64,000 bases of DNA from Haematococcus lacustris (taxonomy: Eukaryota; Chlorophyta; Chlorophyceae; Chlamydomonadales; Haematococcaceae), in contig JASKMD010000006.1 of assembly GCA_030144725.1 (NCBI GenBank), forward strand, positions 6,893,869 through 6,957,868, in the 5' to 3' direction. Positions 1-11,917 of this stretch are shown here, piece after piece (positions within the stretch are counted from its first letter, which is position 1; every line of letters starts with the position of its first letter). The notes beneath the pieces were generated by a model. That model was given only the letters and a program-made list of their open reading frames with translations. It did no database searches and was not told the DNA's origin. Both the position numbers and the translations under genes were made by a program.

Positions 1-3000
1 GTCGGCTGATTGGGGCGCCACCCGGTTATGTTGGTTACGACGAGGTGAGGTGCCTGTGCGATGCAGCCCAACCACCTAACCACCTGACCATCCAACTACT
101 TTTGTTTGAGGTCGTTATGTAGGACTGATCACCGCCATGACCTGCATGGCATGCCACATTGATCAGCTTCATGCGCAGTCCATGTCCTGCTTGCATGTGC
201 TGCATGGCGGGAATGCAGGGGGGCTTGTTGACAGACGCTGTAAGGCGCCGCCCCTACAGCGTGGTGCTGTTTGACGAGATTGAGAAGGCGCATGTGGACG
301 TGTTTAACGTCCTGCTGCAGGTCAGGCAAGCAGGGCGGAGCTGAGTGTAGAGGAAGGAGGGAGCAGCATGGGTGGGGGGGCGGGATGGAAGTTGTATGGG
401 TTACTACAGAGAGAGGGTTGGCAGTACTAGGCATATCCCCCTGTGCATCATCATCATCATCATCATCAGAGGGAGGTTGAGGGAGTTTTAGGGAGTACCT
501 GGGACTTGAAGGCCCACCTGGAGGCTGTGGAGGCTGGTTTACCGGCTGACGTGCAGGGAGGTGAGGGAGAAGTGTTGAAGACAGGATGCGCAGGGATGAC
601 ATGCAGGAAATGTGTAGGTAGCCGCATGCATGCATGCATGCAGTTTGCCGCAGTTGTTCTACTCTCTTCAACCCCTACCTGGTTCCCTGGGCTGCCTTGA
701 CCCTGCTGTTGACCCTGCAACCTCCTCCATGCCTCTGAAGCTCCTGTAGGGTGACCCCCCTGTACACCCCTCTTGGCCCCTCTCGCTTCCAAGGGCCCCA
801 AGGCCTGGGCCACTGATGCCTAACACCCTGGCCAGCAGCCCCCCATCCTGGCAGCTGCTGCACCCCCACTGTGCGATTGTGCCGCTGCCCTGGCCCGTGC
901 CGCCCCAGGTCTTGGACGATGGACGAGTGACTGACACGCAGGGTCACACCGTGAGTTTCAAAAACACAGTGATCATCATGACCAGCAACCTGGGCTCAGC
1001 TGAGATCTACGACCAGCTGGATGCGGAGGAGAAGGCAAGTGAGGGAGGCGGTCAGGCGCTCACAGACGAGGCCAGGCGCAGCATTGTGAAGCAGAAGGTG
1101 ATGGAGCATGTGAGGTGAGTGTTGGACCGCCATGGTGATGTGGGAAGGAAGGCAGGGAGCCAGGGGTGGGGCCAGGGGTGGGGCCGGGGGTGGGGGCAAG
1201 GATAGGAAGGGGGAGGGAAGGGGAGGCATGAGTAAGTGAAACAGAGGAGTGTGGTGAGTCATGTGAGATGGGTGCCTCACACTGGTCACACTGGGCTGAG
1301 GCTAGGGGCGCAAGGCAAGGGGAAGAGAGGGGTCAGAGCCAGGGTCAGGGCTAGGGAGTGTGGGAGGGGAGGGCTGGTGCACGCGGCTTGTACATGCTGT
1401 GGGGTGGGGGAGAGAAGCGGATGACTACCCAGCTGTTATGGGGCTAGGGCTACAGGAGCAGGGCAAGGTGGGGAAGAGAGTAGGGGCAGGGAGGCGGGAG
1501 GGGTGAGACGGGTGTGCGCTCCTTGCACAAGAAGAGGGACTACACTACTACTGTGGCGAACTGGGGCACGCAAAGGGAGGAGACTCGGCTTGCGGCTTGG
1601 CCTCCTCCCACCCCCTACTTTAGCTAAAGACCCCTCCTCAGTCACCTCCCCCTCCCCTCACCATCTGGAGCTGTGCCTGCTGTTCGGCAACACCTTGTGA
1701 CGGCCTCAAGCAAGCAAGCAAGCTAGCTAGCTAGCAAGCTAGTAAGCTTGTAAGAGGCTAATGAGAGGGCAGGAAAGTCTGGAGTGGAGTGGGCAGGCTG
1801 ACTCACCCCTTCTCTGCCACTCGCGCTCATCAGCTGATGTACAAGGTCGGGTCGGGCCTAGAGAGCGGGGGAGGGGAGTCTAGGGAGCCACGGGAAGGGA
1901 GGCCTGGTGAGCCGGCTATTGCGGACGGGACCACTCATCTGCTTGTATATAGAGGTTGGCAGCCGTGTTTCAGGAAATGGGGATCCCTTCACATTATGGG
2001 GAAAGTGATACTTTTTATTTTCCCGTTCCAAAGGTTGCGCTTCTCGCCATCACAGTGAGCAAGCTGTGTAACCTCTGTCTTACTCTTCACCTACCTGTCT
2101 CATGCCCGCCGCATGCCCGTAGGACTCACTTCCGCCCTGAATTCGTGAACCGTGTGGACGACTTCATCACCTTTGAGCCGTTGCGCCCGCACCAAATCAA
2201 GCAGATCGTGGTGCTGAGAGCTCAGGTAGGTGGGAGGCCTGAAGGTGGTGTGGGTGTGGCAGCACAAGGCCCACAGCACAGCACAGCACGCACAGCACAG
2301 CACAGCACAGCACAGCACAGCACAGCACAGCACAGCACAGCACAGCACAGCACAGCACAGCACAGCACAGCACAGCACAGCACAGCACAGCACAGCACAG
2401 CACAGCACAGCACAGCACAGCACAGCACAGCCACCCACAAGGGCCTTGCACCTCACGTTCGAGTTCCTATCTCAGCTGCTGATCCTTGCGCCTCCGCCTT
2501 GTAGCGGGCCAGATCAACACAAACCTTACCCCACGCCCCTCCTTGCCACATTACCTCGAGTTTCTAAACCAGCTGCTGACCCTTGCGCCTGACCCCAGTC
2601 AAGCACCTGCCTAGATCACCCACCCTCCCTCCCTGCCCTCACCCACCCTCCCTCCCTTCCACCCCCCCTCCTCCTCCCTCCCTGCCATCACCCACCCTCC
2701 CTCCCTTCCACCCCCCCTCCTTGCCACACTGGCTCTTCACCCTCGTCCACCCCACCCCACCCTGCCCGCCCTGCTCTGCCACACCCGCCACACCCTGCCC
2801 TGCTACACTGCACCCTCCTCCACCCTGACCTAATCCCGCCTTCCCTGGCCCCTGCGCCTGACTCCGCCTACTCCCCCACCCCGCCCTGCTCCTCCACACC
2901 CTCCCCCACCCCCCCTGGCTCCTGCCCCTGACCCCGCCCCTCCCCTGTAACCTGGCTGCCCCCTGTCCCCTGTGAGCTGGCCACAGAAGCTGGTGGTGCG

Positions 3001-4720
3001 CCTGGCTGAGCGACGCATTGAGCTGCGGTTGGAGGACAGTGCAGTCGAGCACCTGGCCAGGGTGGGTGGGCGGGCGGGCGGGCGGGCGGGCGGGCGGGCG
3101 GGCGGGCGGGCGGGCGGGCGGCGGGCGGGCGGGCGGGCGGGCGGGCGGGCGGCGGCGGGCGGGCGGCGGGCGGGCGGGTGGGTGGGTGGGTGGGTGGGTG
3201 GGTGGCAGACGGGCCTGTCAGGGCTCCATGGCTAGGGTTGTGCTGCAGGCTGGGTAGAGCGAAGGTGGGCGACAGGCCCCTCCGGTGGACCACTCCATGC
3301 CCACCATGCCTAGGTTCCATGCCCACCATCCTAGCCCTAACCCTAACCCTAACCCTAACCCTAGCCATAACCCTTACCTTATGCCTAGCCATAACCACAC
3401 CATGCCCAGAAGGCCCACCATGGCTAGGCACCATGCCCACCGTGGCCACCAGGCCTTGCCATTTTTTGCTGCCACTATGGTTTTCCAACAGCCAGGCTTT
3501 AATCAGTAGCCATGGTCAGGGCACACCAGTGCCTCAGCTGGGGTCTTGTGTCCTAGGCTGTATGTATGGGTGGCTGAGGGGATGGTGTTGGTCAGGCGTG
3601 TTCACGTCCCTGTCGCAGGCTCATGCTGTAGTTGGTAGTATCATGGTGTAGCGTTATAAGTTATGGGTAACACTGCTGAGGGGATGAGTGGAGGGGTCAC
3701 CCTTGTTGTGGTGTGACCAAAAGTGTTGGGCTGGGCTGGATTAGGCAAGGGCTGGGCTTGGGGCAGCATCTCGGCTGCTTCTGCCATGTCACAGGTGTTG
3801 TTGACAGTGGTTGACATTGCATGCTCACCCTCTTGGACCTTGACAGTCACTTAAGGAGCACCCCGACCAAAAGGCTGCTTGCATGGCTCTGTGGTAGCTG
3901 GGCCAGGGAGTGGGGTCCCTGCTGCTATCAGCGCAAATGTAACGGTGCTGTAGCTGAGAGGCTGCACCACTAATACTGGACATGTCGTGGTGCTGCAGCT
4001 GTACCGCTAAGCTACCAAGCTGCCAGCCTGGTATGTGCTTGATGTTTTTTGTTGACACTGGCTCCTGCTCCTCCTCCTCCTCCTCTGCCTCATCCACAGG
4101 TTGGGTTTGACCCAGTGTTTGGAGCTCGACCTGTGAAGCGAGCTCTTCAACGGGAGCTGCAGACGCTGCTGGCAAAGGTATGTGCTCAAGAACGTCACAA
4201 TGCCCTGCAAGGTGCCGTCGATACCACACCCGAGTGTGAGCATGAGGTCGCATGGGTAGTACTCCGTATGAGCAAACTAGTTTCTTCAATTTTGGGCTTC
4301 CATTGCATGACTTCTTGCCTGCCTATAGCTGGCCTCGCTGCGCTGTTTGTAGCACCGGCGAGTGCTACAAGCTGCGTGCAATGGTATGGCATGCAGGCTG
4401 TGTTGCGTGGCGAGTTCGAGGAAGACGACACCGTGATCGTGGAGGCTTCGGATCCCGCGCTGACGACCAAGCGCGCCGGCGACGGCAACTACAGCAGCGG
4501 CTTGGTGCTCCGCAAGGGGCCGCGCCGGCAGCCAGAGGCAGAGGCAGACGAGTCGCCCAACCCGACTGGCACGGTGAAGAAGGACGCCAGCGAGGTGGCG
4601 TGCGACTCTGCCGCTGTGCCTTTGCACGAGACGCCTGTCATGGCGAACGGCGATCATGCAAGCACCCAGGATGTCGAGGCGCTGCAAAGCGCTGCAGTGA
4701 AGGATGGCAGCGACGCCTAG
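1..4720 (+). CDS. ClpB/Hsp100 disaggregase, C-terminal part (5' end outside window)
   Basis: AAA+ chaperone that threads aggregated proteins through a hexameric pore together with Hsp70; compartment cannot be judged because the N-terminus is missing. Seven phase-consistent exons: 1-44, 219-320, 909-1114, 2123-2225, 2987-3061, 4100-4177, 4397-4720, giving about 309 residues. Visible second-AAA+ landmarks in order: the pore-loop segment [11 protein letters not shown], Walker [12 protein letters not shown], sensor-1 region IIMTSNLGS, the arginine-finger region RPEFVNR and sensor-2 GARPVKRAL. The conserved core ends with [16 protein letters not shown]; about 80 poorly conserved, charged residues follow before the TAG at 4718-4720. 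Introns carry simple repeats. ClpB type is preferred over ClpC because of the short C-terminal domain order; ClpB3/ClpB4/Hsp101 cannot be separated here. Confidence 0.93.
2270..2430. repeat. (AGCAC)n pentanucleotide array in a ClpB intron
   Basis: About 30 near-perfect copies of a CACAG/AGCAC pentamer in the intron after the exon ending at 2225. It produces spurious ORFs in several frames. Confidence 0.95.
3061..3204. repeat. (GGGC)n/(GGGT)n tetranucleotide array at an intron start
   Basis: Begins at the donor of the exon 2987-3061 and grades from GGGC into GGGT units. Long runs of G triplets and quadruplets could form G-quadruplexes in the pre-mRNA. Confidence 0.9.
3331..3376. repeat. Short interstitial CCCTAA-type tract
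   Basis: Four to five CCCTAA-like hexamers with decaying copies after them, inside a ClpB intron. Too short and degenerate to be a telomere. Confidence 0.8.
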
Positions 4721-5087
4721 CTGCAGCCCACAAGGCATCCAGATTAGTTACTTACGATTGTTCACGTGCGGTGGTGGTGGTAGTGCCGGTGCTGCTGCTG
4801 CTTCGCCACCTGCCTGATATCAGGCTTGCTGTTATCAGCTGTTGATTCTTTATGCCAAGCGATACTGTTGTCAGGCGGTCACCCCCGCAATTGGGCATAC
4901 TAAGGGACACGAGTTTTTTGCTAATCCTTACCGTATTCAAAAAGACTCTGGCAGCGGACGTCTATGTGCCTTGCTTTGCCAGCAATGCCTTCTTTGAGTC
5001 TTACGGGGTCGTGCAACATTATACATTGAGAGTCAGCTTGTTCTTTACAGTACACTCAACAGGCTCAAACAGCAAGCACAGACAAAA
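4721..5087. other. ClpB 3' flank, no gene seen
   Basis: Presumed 3' UTR and intergenic sequence. I did not find a clear TGTAA signal. A partial third copy of the inverted-repeat motif described at 5088-7027 lies near 4876-4895 (TCACCCCCGCAATTGG). Confidence 0.5.
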
Positions 5088-5835
5088 AGTGCCCCTGGGT
5101 CACCCCCGCCATTGGCTGTACCCCTGATAACTATCCGACTGATCTTTAAGAGTTTTTCAGCGATTTCTGCGCAGGGCGGTGCAACTCACCAGCGCGAGGC
5201 TAGCGAGCTGCTCGGGCTGATGTGCACCTGTGCCGGGGCGGGCGGGGGTGTTGAGAATCGTGGTCGCGTTGTGCCGGGAATGGCCAGCTTAGTGGGGCTG
5301 TGATCAAAGAACAGCTATCGCGCTCAGCGGCCCAGCTTTGGACGGGCTGAATTTTTTGAATTTTTTGTCGGGCGCAGGACCTCCCCTGACATGTGTTCTA
5401 GTGCTAGTGCTAGTGTTGATGACATGTCTGAGAGTGGTGGGGACTGCCCTGCACCCGAACAGCGTACAACTCGTGTCACGTCACTCCAGCTCAACTTTCC
5501 TGAGTTTGGTCCTTCTTGCAGTCCAGTTAACTGTCCAACCAGGACGGCAGGAGATGAACTGCCAGTTCTGTGCTGCTCCTTGTGTGGATCACTAGCGTTT
5601 CGTTAGAACAGAAACGCGTTGTCTTCATGTATGGGCCGTTTGTGATGCTCCAAAGTAGACCCCAATGCACTTTACACATCAATTGTCCGCCTCATATTCA
5701 GCCTCCAGCTCCTCACTTAGCAGCTCTCTGCGCACTAAACGACGCAACTCCCTACGACTATCTTGCCTCTCCCACCCCATGTGCATGCGATATCGTTCAC
5801 AGTGTTTGTTGGTCAGTTTGCCAAAGCACACCTCA

Positions 5836-6400
5836 TCATGCAGCAAATCGGAATGGTACAACATCAACAATGCATATTAAGAACAGGTCCGTCTGCTGCT
5901 GCTGCAGCTGGTGCTGCTGCTCAGCCACCTGCTGCTCCCTCTGCTGCAGGTCCGTCTGCTGCTGCTGCAGCTGGTGCTGCTGCTCAGCCACCTGCTGCTC
6001 CCTCTGCTGCAGGTCCGTCTGCTGCTGCTGCAGCTGGTGCTGCTGCTCAGCCACCTGCTGCTCCCTCTGCTGCAGAGCTGCCAGCTGCTGCGCCACCAAT
6101 TCAGCTTCCTGCTGCTCCTTGCGTTTGATGTTCATCTCGCTGGAGTTCCTGAGCCTGTTGTTGTAGTTGCAACAAGCGTTGGTTGTCAGCAAGCTGCTGC
6201 TCCCTCTGCTGCAGGTCTGCCTGCAGCCGGTACAAGTGTGCCTCATAAGCACAAGCATCAGCCTGTGCCTGGGCCTCAGCCTCAGCGGCAACAGCCTGTG
6301 CCTGGGCCTCAGCCTCAGCAGCTTTGCGCTGTGCCAGAGCCTCCCTCGCTTTCTGCGCATTGGCACTTAAAGCCTTCACTCTCCTTTTCTTGTCAACCAT
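5836..6400 (-). pseudogene. Coiled-coil (Gln/Ala/Glu-rich) ORF, frameshifted
   Basis: Reading leftward from an ATG at 6400, the protein begins MVDKKRRVKALSANAQKAR, followed by Ala/Glu/Gln-rich heptad-like helix. Near 6140 the coiled-coil signal jumps to another frame (MNIKRKEQQEAELVAQQ) and then enters three perfect 63-bp repeats of QQREQQVAEQQHQLQQQQTD type before losing the pattern (stop at 5836). A one- or two-base indel is the simplest explanation. No enzyme domain is seen. It lies inside the inverted-repeat element and is probably transposon-encoded; function unknown. Confidence 0.5.
5887..6075 (-). repeat. Three tandem 63-bp coding repeats
   Basis: Copies at 5887-5949, 5950-6012 and 6013-6075, essentially identical. 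Each encodes 21 residues of glutamine-rich coiled coil on the minus strand; a length divisible by three preserves the frame. Confidence 0.9.
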
Positions 6401-7860
6401 GGCCTTCACTGGCCTGCAAAACGGCAAACAGAGTTAAAAGCTCGATTTCTGCGTATTTTTCACTAATTCTTTCCGTGCGTGGCTGCTCAGGAGCCACAGG
6501 CACTCATATTAAGAACATCTTGTGCAACCTGAAAGTTGGTGCCGCATGTGGACTAAGCCTGTGTTCAGCGGCAATCCGCCGTCGCGGTCACAATCCCAGC
6601 CTGCAATGCCGTCGACCTGCAGGGGGCGTCGTTTGATGACAGAAAGCGACACTTTGGAGCAGGGGGCAAAGAAGCAGGCCGGGAAGCAGCAGGTGAGCTT
6701 GGGTAAGATCTAGATGCGTGCTGAGGCGTTGCAACACTGATGCGAGCTAACCTGAAAAGTTAACATGTCCAGTCAGGATGCACCATTCACGCCGCACTGT
6801 GTCCAGGCTGCCTATAGCGGTTGCTAAGAGTGTCTGCGTGGCGCCAAGTCACGTCGCGTGTTGGGGACGAGCCACCCGGCAAACCGCTGGGGCTGGCTGC
6901 ACTCTATTCGGGCCATCAGTAGCTCATCGCACCAATCGGCGGCCTCATCCGTGCAGAAATGAGTTAGAAAGTTATCTCTTGAGCCATGGGGGTGCAGCCA
7001 ATGGCGGGGGTGACCCCAGGCATTTTTCAGCCTTTGCTAACAACTTTCCAGAGGGCGCATCAATGAGCCCACCATTGGACAGCAACGACGACTACACCGC
7101 TGCACACCAGCGCAGCATGGGCACGGCGAAAGCAAGCGCCCTGACAGCAAGCAGGGGCACTCGGAGGCCTTGCCGCCGGGACCGGTCGTCCATCACCGCG
7201 AAGTCGAGGTGGTGTTGGTGGACGAGTCCGGACCAGCGCAGTCAGCACCAACAACGAGAGGAGCCGCTCTGGTGGCTGCGGCCGGTGCGCGATGGCGCGA
7301 CACGGAAGCAAGGTTGCACCTCCTTCACCCAAGTTGGGTGACCCAACATACCTTTCAGGTGAGCCGTTGGTGAGTGGGTGGGTGGGTCAGGTGAGTGGGT
7401 GGGTCTGTCAGGTAAGCAGTTGCATGCGTTGCACATCCAGCAGTGCCTGGCTAGCTGAACTCACCACGTGCGTCGTCCCCCTGGTGTGGATGCTTGCGGC
7501 TGCCGACTCAGCAAACCAGCAGTGGGGCAGGGTAGTGCTGGTAGATGAGCTACACACCAGGAGGCTTGAAGAATCACTTACTTAAATGCCCTCAGTTCCT
7601 CGATAGTCCTGCAGCTCAGGAAGCCGCAGGGAGGTGCAAGGAGGTCATAGCAGCCACTGCCCAGCGACAACAGGGAGGGCAAGCTGTGACACAGCAGGCA
7701 GTCGAGCTTACTGAGCAGGAACAGTTTGGGCTCACCCTCACCCACACCCTGATGTGTGCATGATGTGTGCAGGTCATGCCCACAAGCATTCCAAGATGAT
7801 GCATTTGATTTAGAGCAGGTGTGGGATCAACGCATGCTTTATGGCCACCATCCTGCACTG

Positions 7861-10483
7861 CGTCGGACATTTTCCCCCGGGTCATCGAAACCTGTCGATT
7901 TTTGCAAAATCGATGGGGTCATCGAAAGGGGATCGATTGCGATCGAAGGCGGTCGAAGCTGATCGAAATATGTCGAGCGACCGATGGGTGGCCGCCAGAG
8001 ACTCCCCCCGGGTCATCGAAACCTGTCGATTGTCGCAAAATCGATGGGGTCATCGAAATAGGGTCGATTGCGGTCAAAACTGGTTGAAAGCTGCCGACCG
8101 AAGGGCAGCGACGGGCGAAGGGCCGAAGGGCACCAGGCATCCCAACCATCATAACATCATAACATCATATTGAGGCAACGTATTGAACACACTAGAGGTG
8201 GTGCAAACCCAGCAGGCCATCTATATAACACGGATTTATGTTCTTCAGGTTGCATGCAGGTTTCGCAAGGGAAGCGCGAAGGAAGCGAAGGAATTGCGAA
8301 GGACAGCACACAGTAGCCAGGATGAGCTAGCAGCCAGGAGCAGCCAGCAGCAGCCCGGACCAAACACGCCATAGAAGGCATGCGACCAGGTCGAGCGAAA
8401 GGAGCAAGAGGCAGCGAGGAGAAAGAATGGGAAGCCAGGGAAGCCAGGGAAAGGTGCGAGGTTGCGCTCATCGATTTTGTGCCTTGTAGGCGAAGAAGAA
8501 TGGCCTTGGAGTGCCTTGTAGGCGAAGAAGAAATGCAGTAGAAGAGAAGTAAGAAGATTTCTCCGGCAGAACGTCCGCCTGGAGCGCGGCCTGCTTCCAC
8601 AACTTATGCCAAGTAGCACGGGAAAGGTGCGATGATCATCAAGAAATAGCTACTAGTCAATTGGTAAAGAATGTGTGGCATGGGTTGCTTGCAGGTGAAC
8701 GGGATTGGAGGTGAAGTGAAGGAGCCTGGGGCGCAGGACCAGTCGTAAGCTGGAAGCCATGAAGTGCAGCCAAGGGAAGCAGCTTGGCAGAGCAGCCAAG
8801 AGCAGCCAGGAGCAGTTGGAAGCGGCATCGATGAGCGGCATCAATGAGCGGCAGCAATGAGCAACAGCGATGAGCAGCACCCACCCCCCTCGTCCCACAC
8901 CCAACCCCATTCCCCATTCCCCATATTTTTACCTAGTCTGACCGCTGTCATGCCCTTGTTTTTCTGCAGGTTCTGATGGTCACACCCATACCCCTTTCCC
9001 ACTACTACCACCCTCCCCTCCCCTCCCCTCCCCTCCCCTCCCCTCCCCTCCCCTCCCCTCCCCTCCCCTCCCCTCCCCTCCCCTCCCCTCCCCTCCCCTC
9101 CCCTCCCCTCCCCTCCCCTCCCCTCCCCTCCCCTCCCCTCCCCTCCCCTCCCCTCCCCTCCCCTCCCCTCCCCTCCCCTCCCCTCCCCTCCCCTCCCCTC
9201 CCCTCCCCTCCCCCTGTCGCCACTGTCCCCCTCCCCCTCCCCCTCCCCCTCCCCCTGGCCCCCTACCTGGGCCCCCTACCTGGCCCCCTAACCCGGGCCC
9301 CGTACCTGGGCCCCCTACCTGGACCCCCTGGCGCAAACAGTCAGCAGTCAGCTGATCTCTCTACCTTGCATCCAAGAGCAGCAGCCAAGTGCAGCCAGGA
9401 GCAGCCGCCAGGAGCCATCAAGCAGCCAAGGAACGCAGCCTAGAGACGCAGCCAGGAGTCGTAGCTTGGAGGCGAAAAACAAGAAAGCGGCAGCCATACT
9501 GGGGCAGGAGGATGCCAGCAGCCGAGAGCCAAGGTGAGTGCAAATGTTGTTGGGGTGTTTGCCCAGCCTGCCCACCTCTAGTCATGCATGTCCTTGTTTG
9601 TTGATTACAAGCATGCCCCTTGCTTGCTGCAGGTCTAACAATTGCACTCCAACCCCCTTGCTCCTTCCCCTTAACCCTACCCTGTCCCATCACCAACACC
9701 TCCAAGTCTCCTACGCCCCCATTTCCTCTTCTCCCTCTCCTGCCTGCCCTCTCTTCTCCCTCTTCTCCCTAACACCTCTAACCACCTGCCGGTAAGTGGC
9801 TGACACCCAGCCCAGCTGGCCTCCTGTCCCTTGGCCTCTTCCTCTGTCCTTCTGCTGTCCCACCACCACCACCAGTCCGCAACCCCGACTACTTTTCCCC
9901 AACGCCATCGGGCAGCCTGGAGCAGGCAGCCTGGAGCCAATGCTAGTAGTAGCAGCCAACACAACCCTCACTAGCCATGCCATGCCCACACACAACAATG
10001 ACCCATCCCATCCCTCTCTCAAGGAGACAGCCAAGCCAGTGGGACAGCCAAGCCAAGCCAAGCACTTGGGTGGTTGCCAGTCCGTGCTTGGTGTGCGACA
10101 TGGCTTGTTGTTGGTGTTGTTGGTAGTTGGTCATGTTGCTGTTGGTGGTGGTGGTGTTGTGTTGGCCTTGGTGGTGGTGTTATTGTTGGTGTTGTGTTGC
10201 GGGGTGCATCGACGCAGGTGGTCAGCATTACCGTAGGTCTTGTGCTTTGGCAATAAGCCAGTGTAACATCGATGAGTGTCCAGCAATTATCGATCCCCCA
10301 TCGATTCGATGGATGCAACCGACTCGAACAGGCCTCGAATAGACCTCGAAATCACAAAAATCGATACCCCCATCGAATCGATCAGCTAACCCCATCGACG
10401 CAATGGGCCGAATTCAGTCGGCGTCGAACCCCCCTATCGGTCCGCAATCGAGGCGGGATCGATGGGGGGGAAAATGTCCGACG
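7861..10483. mobile_element. 2.6-kb non-coding element with 18-bp terminal inverted repeats, nested in the hAT gene
   Basis: CGTCGGACATTTTCCCCC at 7861-7878 is the exact reverse complement of 10466-10483. Next to each end are clusters of TCGA/ATCGAT motifs. On the left, a block containing GGGTCATCGAAACCTGTCGA is repeated about 130 bp apart (from about 7879 and 8010). On the right the same style of sequence fills 10265-10465. The interior holds a CCCTC array, AGCAGCCAGGAGCAGCC-like repeats and copies of an interspersed module shared with 35-37 kb. No transposase ORF is visible, so it is probably non-autonomous. No target-site duplication was recognised. Confidence 0.75.
9011..9212. repeat. (CCCTC)n pentanucleotide array
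   Basis: About 40 near-perfect units inside the nested element, followed by CCCCCT and CCCCTACCTGGG-type short repeats to about 9330. It is the reverse complement of the AGGGG array at 35920-36272. Confidence 0.95.
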
Positions 10484-11072
10484 TGTGCTTGGCCGCTGTC
10501 ATCGACCCCAACTTCCGAGACAAGCACGGAGCTCTGCTGACAGACCAGATGAGGAGTGCTGAGGGTCTGGCCACTCGCCTAGCAAGCCCAGATGGTCAAA
10601 GAGACGACTCAGCAGCTGCTCAGGTGAGACCCCCTCCCCTCCATCACAGCATTAGATATCGCACTACCCTACTCGACACACCATTCTGATGATCACACAC
10701 TGCACATCCATTGCACACCGCAGCACCCACTTGCCGGTGTTGATTGGTTGCTAGGCGCCAGACAAGTTTCACACCTGGTGCAGTGATGGCTACATGGTGA
10801 AGATGAATCTGAGCCCAAGCATCTTTCACCCACGCCTGCTGCGTGACCCAGTCACTTGGTGGGAGTGGTATGGCAAGAAGACCCCTGTGCTACAACAGGT
10901 GGCACAACGGGTGCTTAGCATTCCTACCACTTCGGCTGGTGTCGAGCGCCTCTTCTCGGTTTTCAAGTTCATCTGGAGCGATTGCCGCAGACGTCTGCTC
11001 ATGGGCCGCATGTGGGCAATGACCTATGTGTACTCCGGCCTTGAAGCACCAGGAGCAGCCCACGGCAGCTGA

Positions 11073-11917
11073 TGCTCCTGATGTGGGGTGCTGGGAGGAG
11101 TGGATGGCCAGCCAGCCTGTGGAGGGTGCACCCCTTTTGTAGGGGAGGCATGGACACAGCGGCATTGCATGCGCAACGCTGAAACTGCAAAATCATGGCA
11201 TCATGCACGAACAGCAACGGTGGAGGAGTATTAGGCAGTAGTGAGTAACTCACCAAATCAGTATGCATGGGTTGGAGGTGCACTCGCACACGTATGCATG
11301 GGTATCCTTAATGACCTTTGGTTTGGTGGATGTGATGCACCAAATCGTTACTGAGTGTTGCATTGGGTTGACAGATGTTGAAGAGGGTTGTGTGCAAAGT
11401 TTCAGGTCAAGACCACCAAGCCTGCAGGCTAGAAGGCTTCCGCAGGGCAGGTGTACCACGAAGCCAGCAGCACGACTAGCCAATCCAGGGCCTAATGTGG
11501 TGCCCGGTATTGGCTCCACACGTACCTCCACCAATTCCCACAGCCCCATGCAGCTAGTTAGCAGCCTCTGAGCCACGGCCAGTGCTCCCCTGCCAGTCAA
11601 GCGCAGCAAGGGCACCAAGGCTGAACATGATGCCAAACTCACTCAATCCACTTAGGGCATATGCAAGGACAAAGGCAAGGCTGCCAAGCCCCAACAGATG
11701 ATTTACACAGTTCACTACATGGTTGTTTACGCAACCCCGCTGCTAGGGCATCTGAAACACGGAACGACGGCATGAAATACTAACTGCATGGGTAGACATG
11801 TAGCTATGCCGCACGCTCGTCGATGCAACCCAGGCATGTTGAAGGGTATAGCATCGTAGAATGACCAAACCTGCCGGTAGTGGGCTTTTGCTGTACAAAC
11901 ATGCCGAGAGATAAGAA
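11073..11917. other. Intergenic stretch between the hAT relic and the ARM-TIR gene
   Basis: Short frames on both strands (for example 11263-11571) show no recognisable domain. It presumably holds the hAT 3' end and the promoter and 5' UTR of the next gene. Confidence 0.4.

Larger units (their letters stand above)
5088..7027. mobile_element. Putative DNA transposon with imperfect terminal inverted repeats
   Basis: About 5092-5125 and 6985-7020 are inverted copies: both contain TCACCCCCGCCATTGGCTG, followed by T/C and ACC, and weaker similarity continues outward (AAAAA.TGCC) and inward (GATAACT). The 1.9-kb interval holds the broken coiled-coil ORF at 5836-6400. Sequence at 5126-5835 shows no ORF I trust. 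No clean target-site duplication was found, so the exact ends and superfamily are open. Confidence 0.55.
7545..11072 (+). pseudogene. hAT-family transposase relic, interrupted
   Basis: The 3' part is clear: an exon ending at 10623 (CLAAVIDPNFRDKH) splices in phase to 10755-11072, which carries the hAT C-terminal dimerisation motif, with a WWEWYG segment followed by QVAQRVLSIPTTSAGVERLF and then basic residues before the TGA. The 5' part at 7545-7885 has a BED-finger-like end (GGLKNHLLKCPQF) and reads into an Asp/Glu-rich stretch. The reading frame is broken at 7861 by the inserted element 7861-10483. Transposase activity is unlikely. Sequence at 7028-7544 has several short frames that may be earlier, frameshifted exons. 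Confidence 0.75.
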
